The notes beneath the pieces were generated by a model. That model did not search any database and was not told the DNA's origin. It worked only from the letters and a program-made list of their open reading frames with translations. Below are positions 18,097-27,740 of a stretch of 64,000 bases of DNA, one piece after another (within the stretch, counting starts at the first letter, position 1; each line of letters starts with the position of its first letter). Position numbers and translations under genes: made by a program. The stretch is taken from contig CAWGUE010000013.1 of NCBI GenBank assembly GCA_963825595.1, forward strand, positions 248,001-312,000. Direction: 5' to 3'. This DNA comes from JARFQH01 sp963825595. Its GTDB lineage: Bacteria; Desulfobacterota; Desulfobacteria; Desulfobacterales; SG8-13.

Positions 18097-18426
18097 TTAT
18101 TCTCCAAATCCGTTTTCGATCAACTGCGAGATAGCATTCAGAACTTCCAGATCCGAGGGGTCCTCGATGATGATGGCGACCTTTGTTCCCCGGGGGCATT
18201 CGAGCGCCAGCAGGTCCATGATACTCGTCGCCTCTGCCGATTCCCCGCCTTTTACCAGCCATACCTTAGCGCTGGCCCTGGCAGCCAAATTGGCAATCTG
18301 AGCGGCCGATCGCGCGTGCAGGCCAAGCGCATTGATAATCACGGTTTCTCTGGATATCTTTTTCTGACTGTCAACCATAGCCTGCTGCACGTTTCCGTCG
18401 GCCGGCATTTTTTCCTGAAACGACAT
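18097..18426 (-). CDS. ptsH: PTS phosphocarrier protein HPr
   Basis: A small phosphocarrier between EI and downstream acceptors. The active-site His lies in NALGLHARSAAQIANLA and the regulatory serine region is EATSIMDLLALECPRGT. The 109-residue reading frame is about 20 residues longer than typical HPr because of a non-conserved N-terminus. ATG codons at 18426 and 18408 are both possible; AGGA precedes the second. The gene directly precedes ptsI, with only 6 bases between them, so the two form one transcription unit, probably with smpB. Confidence 0.93.
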   Translation of the reverse strand: MSFQEKMPADGNVQQAMVDSQKKISRETVIINALGLHARSAAQIANLAARASAKVWLVKGGESAEATSIMDLLALECPRGTKVAIIIEDPSDLEVLNAISQLIENGFGE

Positions 18427-18821
18427 CCGCCTTGCTGAGCTGCCGGTTGTCGCACCGGTGCGGTTCTGTCTACCGCGCTCCGGTTTGGCTGCAAATTCAG
18501 CCGTTACGGCCGTTACCGATGCCTCCCATTAATGAAAACATGCGTGATGTGATGCTGGAACCCATGGTTCCTGATGGCCGGCTGAGCAGGGCAAGGGGCG
18601 GGGAGCACAGTCTGTATCGCCGTAACAAAAACAGGTATTCTTAGCAGCACCATTATGGCTTGTCAATTCCAAATCGTTGACACCTATGGGAAATGTTGCT
18701 ACCACATCACCAGTTGCGGCCGGAGCCGGAAGACCGGAAAATCTGGGCCTGAGATCGTCGATAAGTGGTTTTTGGCTGCCGGTTGTGTTTTCCAACAACT
18801 GTCGTGTGGAGGAGATGCGAG
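18427..18821. other. Divergent upstream region between ptsH and the selenoprotein gene
   Basis: About 400 bases containing the promoters for ptsH leftward and the UGA-containing gene rightward. No further ORF with a ribosome binding site is seen. Confidence 0.5.
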
Positions 18822-19040
18822 ATGACGGACAACATATTGATTTTCGGGAAGAACACATGACCCTTCACCAAGGAAGCTCGGGCAGCTCACACGAAAGCGG
18901 GCAAAGACTTCGAGTACATCGACATCTATTCATCAACCGGGAAGCTCGATACCATGCTGAAGTATTCCAAGGGCGTGCGCAAGGTGCCGGTCATCGTCGC
19001 TGCGGGCAAAGTAACCGTCGGTTGGGAGGGTAATTCCTGA
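18822..19040 (+). CDS. Glutaredoxin-like UXX-star selenoprotein (in-frame UGA)
   Basis: A 72-residue reading frame with ATG at 18822 and GGAGGAG 7 bases upstream, a single in-frame TGA at 18858-18860 (codon 13) and a final TGA at 19038-19040. It reads MTDNILIFGKNT, Sec, PFTKEAR, and later YSKGVRKVPVIVAAGKVTVG, then WEGNS. This is the thioredoxin-fold layout of glutaredoxin: beta strand, redox motif (here U-P-F-T in place of C-P-x-C) and the cis-proline VPVIV. The conserved end near VGWEG fits the family annotated as UXX-star (seleno)proteins. The UGA lies exactly where the redox Cys or Sec is expected, so I read it as selenocysteine. selA, selB and selC are not in the window. Confidence 0.85.
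18875..18887 (+). promoter_or_regulatory. Candidate bacterial SECIS hairpin
   Basis: AGCT-CGGGC-AGCT forms a small stem whose loop begins about 18 bases after the UGA, within the distance expected for bacterial SECIS elements, with G in the first two loop positions. The stem is only 4 base pairs, so this is tentative. Confidence 0.35.
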
Positions 19041-19223
19041 GGTGTCTGATCGGGCGGCAGGTTGCCGCACGGGAACGGACCGAGACCGACCCCGGTCGGT
19101 TGGGCGTTGTGTCCATGCGTCGATAGTTTGTTTGGCCGGTTATTTTCAAACCGGTGCCGATGTTCCTCTAACCCTCTGTTTCTTAAAAAATATTCTGATT
19201 GATGTCCCCTATGAGAGAACCGC

Positions 19224-20816
19224 GTGTCTAAAAATTTGAAGCATAAAAAGCACGGCCGTCAGCTCGAAACAAGATCCCGCGAATTGGCGGCAGCGGCCGT
19301 TCGACCGAAGGAGAACAATGCAGACCTGCGGCGACGCAACCAATACCTTACCGCACTGCACGAAACCGCCATCGGTTTGCTCGACCTTCTCGACAAGGAA
19401 GAACTGCTCGAGACCATTCTTTATCGTGCAGCCTTGCTGACTGGATCGGGGCACGGTTACATCTACCTGTTGGAACCGTGCCAAACCCGGATGCAGATGC
19501 AGGTCGGTATGGGGTTCTTTAAAGGTCAGCTCGGCCGGCGCGTGAGAACCGGTGAAGGCATGGGCGGCAGGGTCTGGCAGACGGAAAAGCCGGTGGTGGT
19601 CGAGGACTACCAATCCTGGTCCGGGCGGCTGCCGGATAGAAGCCTCGACCCATTGGGTCCCATTGTGGGGATTCCGTTAAGATCGGAAAAAGGTGTACTG
19701 GGTGTTATCGGGCTGGCACGGGTGGAAGATGACAAGCGCTTCCAGGAAGAAGATGTCACGATACTGAGCCGTTTTGCCGAACTGGCCCTTTTAGCGCTCG
19801 AGAAGGCTCAGTTGATCACCGATGCCCGCCGCGAGTTGGAAGAGAGAATCAAGACCGAGGCCATCCTGCGAGACAGCGAAAAGTTGTACCGATCCCTGTT
19901 GGAGTCTTCTCCGGATCCGGTGGTGGTCTACGACATCGAAGGCCGGGCCACCCACGTCAACCCCGCTTTCGAGCGCACCTTCGGCTTTGTGCGCGAAGAG
20001 CTTCTGGGAAAGCCGATCGAATTCGTGCCCGAGGAGCATTTACCGGAAACAAGGGCCGCTATTGAGAGCATGCTCAGCGGCCACACCATCCAGTTGTTTG
20101 AAACCAAGCGGTCGACCAAGGACGGTCGCATACTGGATGTCCAGATAAGCTCAAGACTCTATAACGACCGTGACGGAAAGCCGGGCGGGAATATCGTCAT
20201 CCTCCGGGATATCAGTGCCGCCAAGAAGGTCGAGGAGGAGTTGCGGCAGTATCGCGACCAGTTGGAGGAACTGGTCGCCGAACGTACCGCCGAACTGGCG
20301 CAAACAAATGCCCGTCTGGCCCGGGAAGTCGAGGATCGCAAACGGGTCGAGAAAAAACTGCGCAAGCGCGAAGTGGAGCTCAAAGCCCAGTCCCATCATC
20401 TGGTAGAGGTCAACACGGCACTCAGGGTCTTGTTGAAACAGCGTGAAGACGACAAAAAAGAATTGTCCGACAATGTTCTGGCCAACGTTAAGGAACTGAT
20501 CGGCCCCTACCTCGAACGACTCAAGAAGAGCCGCCTGAGCACCGATCAGGTGACGCTCGTCAGCATTCTCGAATCGAACCTGAACAACATTATCACGCCT
20601 TTTATCAGCCAGTTTGCAGCGCGGAACATCAATCTGACCCCCACTGAAATACGGGTGGCCAACCTGGTCAAAGAAGGTAAAACCAACAAGGAGATTGCCG
20701 CCCTGCTGTGCCTTTCCAAAAACACCATCCTGTTTCACCGCTACAACATCCGCAAGAAACTTGGTATCAAAAACAAGAAAATAAATCTCCAGGCTCACCT
20801 GATGTCCGCCGAATAA
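19224..20816 (+). CDS. GAF-PAS sensor with LuxR-type DNA-binding domain
   Basis: A 530-residue cytosolic regulator. A GAF domain spans about residues 45-195 (GEGMGGRVWQTEKPVVVEDY), a PAS domain 215-335 (LLESSPDPVVVYDIEG, GNIVILRDIS) and a coiled coil 340-420. The LuxR-type helix-turn-helix is at 475-530 (LTPTEIRVANLVKEGKTNKE). There is no kinase or receiver domain, so it is a one-component sensor-regulator of a type common in Desulfobacterales. The start is a GTG at 19224. It lies upstream of the livG operon with a 520-base gap and may control it; that is inference from position. It ends with a hairpin overlapping its stop codon. Confidence 0.88.
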   Translation: MSKNLKHKKHGRQLETRSRELAAAAVRPKENNADLRRRNQYLTALHETAIGLLDLLDKEELLETILYRAALLTGSGHGYIYLLEPCQTRMQMQVGMGFFKGQLGRRVRTGEGMGGRVWQTEKPVVVEDYQSWSGRLPDRSLDPLGPIVGIPLRSEKGVLGVIGLARVEDDKRFQEEDVTILSRFAELALLALEKAQLITDARRELEERIKTEAILRDSEKLYRSLLESSPDPVVVYDIEGRATHVNPAFERTFGFVREELLGKPIEFVPEEHLPETRAAIESMLSGHTIQLFETKRSTKDGRILDVQISSRLYNDRDGKPGGNIVILRDISAAKKVEEELRQYRDQLEELVAERTAELAQTNARLAREVEDRKRVEKKLRKREVELKAQSHHLVEVNTALRVLLKQREDDKKELSDNVLANVKELIGPYLERLKKSRLSTDQVTLVSILESNLNNIITPFISQFAARNINLTPTEIRVANLVKEGKTNKEIAALLCLSKNTILFHRYNIRKKLGIKNKKINLQAHLMSAE

Positions 20817-20837
20817 TAGTGGTTATTACCCACTATT
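20815..20837 (+). terminator. Inverted repeat at the end of the sensor gene
   Basis: AATAGTGG and CCACTATT form a perfect 8-base stem with a 7-base loop, beginning inside the stop codon and followed by AT-rich sequence. It is a plausible terminator, though without a clean T-run. Confidence 0.5.
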
Positions 20838-21336
20838 ATACCACTATATTATAAACTTGACATCGCCGGAATATTCTGTATTTATAGGAAAAAATAAAGT
20901 AGCTACTTTGTAGCTTGGATAGGCCGCCGCTGTTCGCCCGATACACGAATCCGGTTCCATCATTGCCCGAACACTTACGCGAGGGAGACGAACATTTCCG
21001 GTGTAATGTCGGTTGTTTTCGAAGATACTTTTACGCTTGACTAAAGAATAGGCATAATATAGAACGCCCTTTACGGAATGAATGTTATTCATGCACAGGA
21101 GCGGCCGCTTTGGAATTCAGATGGTTTCGATTCGAACAGCATGAACGCATTTGCGAAACACTTCCATAACACCATGCGATGGTGTGCGATCAAATTCAGC
21201 CTGAAACCGGCAGGTACGCGTTCACTGATGCTGCTTATCTGGATGAGAAAAACAAGGTCTGGAGCAAAGGCCTTTTTTTGTTTGAGCCGAGGCCATGACG
21301 CCTCACTCGACACGACCTGAAGCCCAACGGAATCCC
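20838..21336. other. Upstream region of the livG operon
   Basis: About 500 bases separating the sensor gene from livG. It should contain the operon promoter; I could not identify boxes with confidence. An 80-codon frame at 21078-21320 has no homology I recognise and no good ribosome binding site, so I leave it out. Confidence 0.45.
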
Positions 21337-22098
21337 ATGGACACTTTGAAAATAGCGGATGTGACACTCTCTTTCGGTGGCCTGAACGCTCTGACCAATG
21401 TAAATCTGGACATCGAACCGGGCCTCATCACCTCCATCATCGGACCGAATGGGGCTGGAAAGACCAGTATACTGAACTGCATCTCCGGTTTTTATCACCC
21501 CAATGCGGGGGATATCTTCTACGGTGAACACCGCCTGACCCGGTCGTCGCCGCATCAGGTGTCCAACCTCGGTATTGCCCGAGCGTTCCAAAATATCGAA
21601 CTCTTTCGCGGCATGACCGTGCTTGACAACCTGATGCTCGCGCGGCATCAGAATCTCAAATACAATTTTTTTCAAGCCGTCGTTTTCTTCGGCAAGGCGT
21701 CGCGGCAGGAAGCCGAAAACCGGCATTTTGTCGAAGATGTGATCGACTTCATGGAACTCGAGCCCTACCGCAAAAGAACGGTCGGCAGTCTTGCCTATGG
21801 TATTCAAAAGCGGGTGGAGGTTGCGCGGGCCCTGACACTCGGGCCGAAGTTGCTGTTGCTGGATGAACCCATGGCCGGCATGAACGTCGAAGAAAAAGAA
21901 GACGTGGTGCGCTTCATCATTGATATTCAGAAGGAGCGCAATGCGACCGTCGTGCTGGTTGAACATGATCTCGGGGTCGTGATGGACATTTCGGACTATG
22001 TCTATGTTCTCGATTTCGGCGAGTTGATCGGGGCCGGAAAACCGGAAGAAGTCGCCAAAGATCCAAAGGTCATTGAAGCCTATATCGGGGAAGATTAA
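21337..22098 (+). CDS. livG: ABC transporter ATP-binding protein, LivG type
   Basis: A 253-residue ATPase of a branched-chain amino acid type (HAAT) importer. Walker A is GPNGAGKTS near residue 34, the signature region LAYGIQKRVEVARAL near 150, Walker B LLLLDEPMAGMN near 168, and the switch histidine is in VLVEHDLGVVMD. It pairs with LivF encoded at 27741. The start at MDTLKIADVTLSFGG (21337) fits homologues; an upstream ATG at 21295 would add 14 residues. A long-chain acyl-CoA synthetase gene follows after 23 bases, which implies that the importer serves a carboxylic acid and not amino acids. Confidence 0.92.
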   Translation: MDTLKIADVTLSFGGLNALTNVNLDIEPGLITSIIGPNGAGKTSILNCISGFYHPNAGDIFYGEHRLTRSSPHQVSNLGIARAFQNIELFRGMTVLDNLMLARHQNLKYNFFQAVVFFGKASRQEAENRHFVEDVIDFMELEPYRKRTVGSLAYGIQKRVEVARALTLGPKLLLLDEPMAGMNVEEKEDVVRFIIDIQKERNATVVLVEHDLGVVMDISDYVYVLDFGELIGAGKPEEVAKDPKVIEAYIGED

Positions 22099-22121
22099 TA
22101 TCGGACACCAGGTAACAATTT

Positions 22122-24041
22122 ATGGAAGAGAACAAAGATATTCTTGACTACACGATTCCTCAGTTGCTGCGCTGGCGGGTCCGTCATTCGGGCGACAAAG
22201 TCGCCCTGCGGGAGAAAGACTTCGGTCGCTGGATCAGCTACACGTGGAAAGAATATTACGAATATGTCCGCAAGACAGCTGTCGGGCTCGAGAAAATCGG
22301 ACTGAAAAAGGACGATAAACTGGCGCTTATTGCCGACAACATACCCGAGGTGCTCATGGTGGCCATCGGGGCCCAGGCCGCCGGCGGCATATCTGCCGGG
22401 ATTTACCAATCGAGCCTGCCCAATGAAATCGCCGACATCCTCAACTACATGGACGTCGCTATCGTTTTCTGTGACGACCAGGAACAGGTCGATAAACTCA
22501 TCGAGGTGCGCGACCGGATTCCGAAGGTCAAGAAGGTGATTTACGAAGATCCGCGCGGTATGCGTGGATACCGCGCGGATGAATGGTTCATCTTGATCGA
22601 CGACCTGTATGCGTTGGGTGAAGAAGTCCTCAAAGAAAACCCGCAACGTTTCGAGGAAATGATCGAACGGGGGCGACCGGACGATGTGTGCCATCTTTGC
22701 CAGACGTCAGGGACGACCGGGCTGCCCAAGGGTTCCATGATGACGCACCGCAACTACATCAATATGGGGGTGCAGATCACCAAGGTCGACAATCTCGATG
22801 AAGGCGACGAATATGTATCGTTTCTGCCATTTGCGTGGATCGGCGAGCAGATGAATTCTTTCGGCGTGGCCATGGCCTCCGGTATTACGGTCAATTTTCC
22901 CGAGTCGGTCGAAACGGCCATGGAAGACTTAAAGGAAATCGGTCCGCATTTCATGTTCGGTGCCCCCCGAATCTATGAGACGCTTCGGTCTCAGATCTGG
23001 TTGAAGATCGACGATTCGTACTGGCTGAATCGTCGATTTTACGAATATTTCATGAAAGTCGGCGAACGAGCGGCCGTCTACCGCATGTCCGGGCAGAAGA
23101 TGCCTTTCGCGCTTCGCATCACGTCCTGGCTGGGTAAAGCAATGGTCTTTGTGCCGCTGATCAACCAGATCGGCATGTTGCGTCTGCGCAGGGCTTACAC
23201 CGGCGGTGCGGCCCTCGGCCCGGATCTGTTCACATTCTATCAGGCCATTGGCGTCAACCTGAAGCAGATCTACGGTCAGACGGAAATTACCGGCATCGCC
23301 TACATGCATCGCGACGGCGACGTGCGTCCGGATACGGTCGGGGTTCCCCTGCCGGAAACCGAATGCAAAATATCCGAAGAGGGTGAAATCTTGTCCCGTT
23401 CTCCGTCTGTAACGGCCGGGTATTACAAATTGGACGACAAGACCGAAGAACTGCTCGAAGGCGGGTGGCTGCATTCCGGTGACGCCGGTTTCATCGACCA
23501 TGACGGTCATCTGGTGGTCATCGACCGGCTGTCGGATGTCATGCACAACAACACCGGAGACATGTTCAGCCCGATGTTTCTGGAAAACAAGCTCAAATTC
23601 AGCCCATACGTCAAAGAGGCGGTCATCTTCGGCGATCAAAAGGCGTATGTGGCCGCCCTGATCAATATCGATCCGATCGTGGTCGGCAAATGGGCCGAGG
23701 ATCGCGGGATATCCTTCACGACCTTCATGGATCTTTCCGCCAAATCGGAGGTCGCCGATCTGATGATAAAGCAGGTGGTCGAATTCAACCGGACGGTAGA
23801 AAAAGAGCATTTCAAAATTCACCGCTTTGCCATTCTCTATAAGTTGCTGGACGTCGATGACGGCGAGCTAACCAAGACCGGCAAGATCCGTCGCAAGTTC
23901 ATCCGGGAAAAATACGAAGACCTTTACACGGCCTTCTACGATAACAGTGTCAGTGAGAAGCAGGTCGAGGCCTTTTTCCAGTATCAGGACGGACAGACAA
24001 CAAATGTCCAAACAACGATTAAGTTTTACACCATGGAATGA
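22122..24041 (+). CDS. fadD: Long-chain acyl-CoA synthetase (AMP-forming)
   Basis: A 639-residue ANL-superfamily enzyme that activates a carboxylic acid with ATP and CoA. The AMP-binding loop TSGTTGLPKGSMMTH lies near residue 200 and the YGQTEITG motif near 390. A C-terminal adenylation motif is seen as GGWLHSGDAGFIDHDG near 450, and the catalytic lysine region is LTKTGKIRRKFI near 585. The length and the REKDFGRWISYTWKEYYE start match the FadD15-like long-chain group. It sits inside the liv operon between livG and livH, so activation is coupled to uptake. The substrate is not predictable beyond a hydrophobic acid. Confidence 0.93.
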   Translation: MEENKDILDYTIPQLLRWRVRHSGDKVALREKDFGRWISYTWKEYYEYVRKTAVGLEKIGLKKDDKLALIADNIPEVLMVAIGAQAAGGISAGIYQSSLPNEIADILNYMDVAIVFCDDQEQVDKLIEVRDRIPKVKKVIYEDPRGMRGYRADEWFILIDDLYALGEEVLKENPQRFEEMIERGRPDDVCHLCQTSGTTGLPKGSMMTHRNYINMGVQITKVDNLDEGDEYVSFLPFAWIGEQMNSFGVAMASGITVNFPESVETAMEDLKEIGPHFMFGAPRIYETLRSQIWLKIDDSYWLNRRFYEYFMKVGERAAVYRMSGQKMPFALRITSWLGKAMVFVPLINQIGMLRLRRAYTGGAALGPDLFTFYQAIGVNLKQIYGQTEITGIAYMHRDGDVRPDTVGVPLPETECKISEEGEILSRSPSVTAGYYKLDDKTEELLEGGWLHSGDAGFIDHDGHLVVIDRLSDVMHNNTGDMFSPMFLENKLKFSPYVKEAVIFGDQKAYVAALINIDPIVVGKWAEDRGISFTTFMDLSAKSEVADLMIKQVVEFNRTVEKEHFKIHRFAILYKLLDVDDGELTKTGKIRRKFIREKYEDLYTAFYDNSVSEKQVEAFFQYQDGQTTNVQTTIKFYTME

Positions 24042-24047
24042 GGTGAC

Positions 24048-24942
24048 ATGAGCTACTTTTTGCAACTGGTCGTCAGCGGCATCGTGGTCGGGTCGATCTA
24101 CGCGCTGTCTGCATTGGGATTCGTGCTGATTTACAAGTCGAGCCGCGTTTTGAACATTGCCCACGGGCAACTGATCGCCACGGGTGCATTCATCACCTAC
24201 GCGCTCGCCGTGTGGGTCGGAATCCACATTGCACTGGCCTTCTTCCTGAGCCTGGTGATCACTTTTTTCATTGCCATGAGCGTGGAGCGCGTGTTCCTGC
24301 GCCGCCTCATCGGTGAGCCGATCATCTCGGTCATCATGGTGACCATTGGACTGATGTCCATCCTGGACGGCCTGATCTACCTGACGCCTTTTGGGACATA
24401 CAACCTTTCGTTTCCCGAATTTCTGCCGACCACCCCCATCCAGGATGGGCGGCGTTTCCATCAGCTGGACCCAACTGGTCGGGGTGATTATAACGGCCAT
24501 TCTCATCGGCGGTTTCTCCTGGTTTTTCAGAAAATCAACCCTGGGGATCTCCATGCGAGCGGTGTCCGATGACCAACTGGCGTCCATGTCCATCGGCATC
24601 TCCATTCCGCGGGTGTTCGGCCTGGCCTGGGCGGCGGCCGGTCTCAGCGCGGCGGCAGCCGGGGCCATTATCGGAAACATTACCGGGCTCAATTTCGAAA
24701 CCCTGCACGCGTTCGGCATCACCGTGTTTCCGGTCGTCATTCTCGGTGGACTCGATTCGATTATCGGCGCCGTGGTGGCCGGGATCATCATGGGCCTCAT
24801 CCAGCAGTTCGCCGCCGGCTACCTGGACGGCCTCTGGGGGTTGAACGGCACGGCAAACCTGCTGCCCTATATCATTCTGCTGATTATTTTGTTATTCAAA
24901 CCACACGGATTGTTTGGAATCCACGAAATTGAGCGGGTGTAG
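24048..24942 (+). pseudogene. livH: ABC transporter permease LivH, frameshifted
   Basis: The two overlapping parts together give a normal 297-residue LivH with eight or so membrane helices (VVGSIYALSALGFVLIYKSS at the start, LGGLDSIIGAVVAG later). The frame breaks near 24444: after CAG at 24441 one extra base (the second G of GG) shifts to the frame beginning ATG GGC GGC, and from there every residue fits the family. Both neighbours are intact and the transporter needs this subunit, so a sequencing error is at least as likely as a true mutation. The start ATG has GAGGTG just upstream. Confidence 0.88.
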
Positions 24943-24945
24943 ATC

Positions 24946-26040
24946 ATGGCTGTAAACCGATGGCTGGCAACCGGCAACTACTTCACGACATACCAGGAAG
25001 AGCAGCGCATATTCCAGACCAGTCTCGACCGTATGGTATTCATTGCCTTCCTGATTGTCTTGTTTATCTGGCCCTTGCTCTTCGAAGTCAGCAACAAGTA
25101 CATGCTGGTTATCGACAACATTCTGATCGCCATCATCGCGGTGCTGGGTTTGAACCTGCTGACCGGGTTTGCCGGCTTGATTTCCATCGGGCATGCCGCC
25201 TTCGTCGGCGTCGGTGCGTATACCCTGGCGTCTTTCTCGCGGGTACTCGGCGACTCGCATGTGCTCATCACGCACGCCTGGCCGTTAATGCTGCTGGTTT
25301 CCGGGGGTGTCGGGGCCGTGGTCGGGGCTTTCGTCGGATTGCCCGCACTGAGGCTCAAACACCTCTACCTGGCGATCGCCACGCTTTCTTTCCAGATGAT
25401 TTTCCTGTGGATCATCAACTTCTCGACCTTCTTCAACCAGGGTCAGACCATATTCGTCGGACGGGCCTATTGGGTTACCGGGGAAGTGTCGCGGGGTGAC
25501 CACTATGTTTTCTGGTACTACGTCATGCTGGTGATTGTTGTCGTGTTCGGTTTCGGCGTACGCAATCTTATGCGCACCCGCTACGGCCGCTGCCTGGTTG
25601 CGGTGCGCGACAATGATCGCGCTGCCGATGCGATGGGGATGCATCCCGGATTGACCAAAGTGTATGCCTTTGCCCTGGCCGGATTTTTTGCCGGAGTGGC
25701 CGGAGCGCTGCATACCTACCTCTTTCGAGGTGCCGGCTTTGAATCTTTCACGCTGCACCACTCCATCACGTATCTGGCCATGGCCATCGTCGGCGGCCTG
25801 GGAACCCTGGTCGGGTCTTTTTTCGGTCCGGCGGCCATCTACCTGCTCGACCTGCAGGTCGAGCAGGTGGCCGAGCTCGCGAGCAAAGTATTTTCAGAAA
25901 CGATGAACCTCTCTACGGGCCTTCGCCCGCTGACTTTCGGCTTGGTTATCGTTTTGTTTCTGATGTTCGAACCGCGCGGCATCGCCAATTGGTGGCGAAT
26001 CGCGCGATCGTATTTCAAGCTGTGGCCGTTCCGATATTAG
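24946..26040 (+). CDS. livM: ABC transporter permease LivM
   Basis: A 364-residue second permease subunit. An N-terminal extension of about 25 residues precedes the first helix (FIAFLIVLFIWPLLFEV); the family motif GLNLLTGFAGLISIGHAAF lies near 65, and the cytosolic coupling loop LVAVRDNDRAADAMGM near 220 contacts the ATPases. It starts 3 bases after the livH stop, so the two are cotranscribed and probably cotranslated. Confidence 0.94.
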   Translation: MAVNRWLATGNYFTTYQEEQRIFQTSLDRMVFIAFLIVLFIWPLLFEVSNKYMLVIDNILIAIIAVLGLNLLTGFAGLISIGHAAFVGVGAYTLASFSRVLGDSHVLITHAWPLMLLVSGGVGAVVGAFVGLPALRLKHLYLAIATLSFQMIFLWIINFSTFFNQGQTIFVGRAYWVTGEVSRGDHYVFWYYVMLVIVVVFGFGVRNLMRTRYGRCLVAVRDNDRAADAMGMHPGLTKVYAFALAGFFAGVAGALHTYLFRGAGFESFTLHHSITYLAMAIVGGLGTLVGSFFGPAAIYLLDLQVEQVAELASKVFSETMNLSTGLRPLTFGLVIVLFLMFEPRGIANWWRIARSYFKLWPFRY

Positions 26041-26147
26041 GATGGCTGCACCACCACCGACCGCTGATAAGGACCGGCGGTTGATTGGGCATTGAAAATA
26101 GATCGTATTTTTCAGCCAACCACAACCAAAATGAATGGGAGGAAAAA

Positions 26148-27374
26148 ATGAGCACCAAAAAATGGACATGCTTCTCTGTGGTATTGACCGCGCTGTTTCT
26201 TGTGATCTGCGCCATGAACGTTCAGGCCGCAGATACCCACAAACTCGCTTCGTCCCTGGCGATTACCGGCCCGACATCCGATGCCGGAAACCCGTATTCG
26301 AAGGGCATGGAAGACTACATCCGCTACGCCAACGATGAAAAACTGTTGGGCGATGACAAGGTCGAAATCGACATTCGGGATGATCAATACAAGACCGACG
26401 TCACCAAACGTAATTTCGAAGAATTTCTCGGTGAGGGCATCGTGCTCTACCTGAATTATTCCACCGGCAGCACGCTGGGTTTGAAACGGGATTTCGAAGA
26501 AGAGAAGATTGCGGTAATTCCGGCTTCATTTCATCGCGGCAACCTGGATGATTCCAACTACATCTTCCTGCCCATCGCCTCTTACTCCGCCCAGGTCATC
26601 GGATTGGGAGAGTATGTGGCCAACAACCACAAGGACGGTAAAGCCAAAGTGGCCCTGTTCATTCACCCGTCGGCTTTCGGGCGCGGGCCTGTGGAAGACC
26701 TCCAAAAAGCTGTTGCGGCCGGTTTGAACATCGAGATCGTCGAGGTGGTCGAGCACGGCAAGGATCTGGACAACACCGCCACCCTGCAACGCCTGAAAAA
26801 CAAGGGCGTCCAGTATGTCATCAGCCACACCGTGCAGTCCCCGGTGGCGACGCTGCTCAACGACGCCCAGCGCCTGGGCGTGACCGCCAAATCCTTCGGT
26901 GAGCCGGGAAAACTGACCTTTCTGGGCGCACACTACACCGGCGGCACCGACCTGGTCGATCTGGCCGGATCGGCGGCGGAAGACTTTTACTGGACGACAT
27001 CCTACAAACTGACCTCAGAACCGGGGCCCTGGACGGATCAGCAGCTGGCCCTGGCAAAGCGTTATGGCCGCGACGATAAGACGGCCAATTCTCACAACTA
27101 CACCAACGGCGTCATGGTGACCCAGATTGCTGTTGAAACGATGAAACGCGCCAAGGAAAAAGGTAAGAAAATCGACCGTGCCGCGCTCTACGAGGAACTT
27201 CTGGCCATGAACGGCGCTAACGCGTACACGCCGTTTACCACCGTGGGCCCGATCACCTATTCCAAAACCGACAAGGAAGGCGTCGACGTGCTGCAGCTCT
27301 ACGCGGTTAAAGACGGCGTGTTTCGAGCGGTTGGCAAGCCGTATGCCCCCGAGTATTACAAAAAGCTTAAATAG
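26148..27374 (+). CDS. livK: Periplasmic substrate-binding protein, LivK type
   Basis: A 408-residue type I periplasmic binding protein. The first 28 residues form a Sec signal peptide (WTCFSVVLTALFLVICAMNVQAAD with cleavage after QAA or nearby), without a lipobox cysteine. The start of the mature part, KLASSLAITGPTSDAG, and the later GAHYTGGTDLVDLAG fit the Peripla_BP_6 family that binds branched-chain amino acids, amides or aromatic acids. The start at 26148 has GGGAGG 6 bases upstream. It is followed by a strong hairpin, which may stabilise its message relative to livF. Confidence 0.92.
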   Translation: MSTKKWTCFSVVLTALFLVICAMNVQAADTHKLASSLAITGPTSDAGNPYSKGMEDYIRYANDEKLLGDDKVEIDIRDDQYKTDVTKRNFEEFLGEGIVLYLNYSTGSTLGLKRDFEEEKIAVIPASFHRGNLDDSNYIFLPIASYSAQVIGLGEYVANNHKDGKAKVALFIHPSAFGRGPVEDLQKAVAAGLNIEIVEVVEHGKDLDNTATLQRLKNKGVQYVISHTVQSPVATLLNDAQRLGVTAKSFGEPGKLTFLGAHYTGGTDLVDLAGSAAEDFYWTTSYKLTSEPGPWTDQQLALAKRYGRDDKTANSHNYTNGVMVTQIAVETMKRAKEKGKKIDRAALYEELLAMNGANAYTPFTTVGPITYSKTDKEGVDVLQLYAVKDGVFRAVGKPYAPEYYKKLK

Positions 27375-27740
27375 GCTACGGATGCGGTAAACGACCGCCA
27401 GGCGGATTTTTATTGCCTGGCCGTACATATGGAGGTTGGCGGTTTTTTTAAACTGCCAACCTCCCGGTTCAGCAGTTCGATGACTTGACTAGAAGTGGTT
27501 TAAAAACTCCCGATCACGCCTAAGTAAAAGGCGTGGGACGACGAAAAACGAAGCATACGCGGGCGTATGTATTCAGTGTCCGGGACAGGGTTCCCTGATA
27601 CTGACTCAGGTGGGTCACAACGCCGTGACTTGTCTGCCCGCCTGAGGCGGGTAAACCTTTGGCGGCTTGGGTGTTAGATGGGGTTTTGAAACCTTTTCTG
27701 CCCAGATGGCGGGTGGATCCGGTCGGAAGGTACGGTAAGC
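27375..27740. other. Spacer between livK and livF with hairpins
   Basis: Contains a 15-base-pair hairpin at 27431-27464 and a short perfect one, CCCGCC-TGA-GGCGGG, at 27637-27651. No gene is visible. The rest looks like ordinary untranslated or decayed sequence. Confidence 0.55.
27431..27464 (+). terminator. Strong hairpin after livK
   Basis: GGAGGTTGGCGGTTT pairs with AAACTGCCAACCTCC around a TTTT loop, 15 pairs with one G-U. There is no T-run after it, so partial termination or protection of the livK 3' end is likelier than full stop, since livF must still be expressed. Confidence 0.65.

Noticed and set aside
23868..24800. Minus-strand frame (310 codons) opposite fadD and livH
   Set aside because: Shadow of two conserved genes; no start signal.
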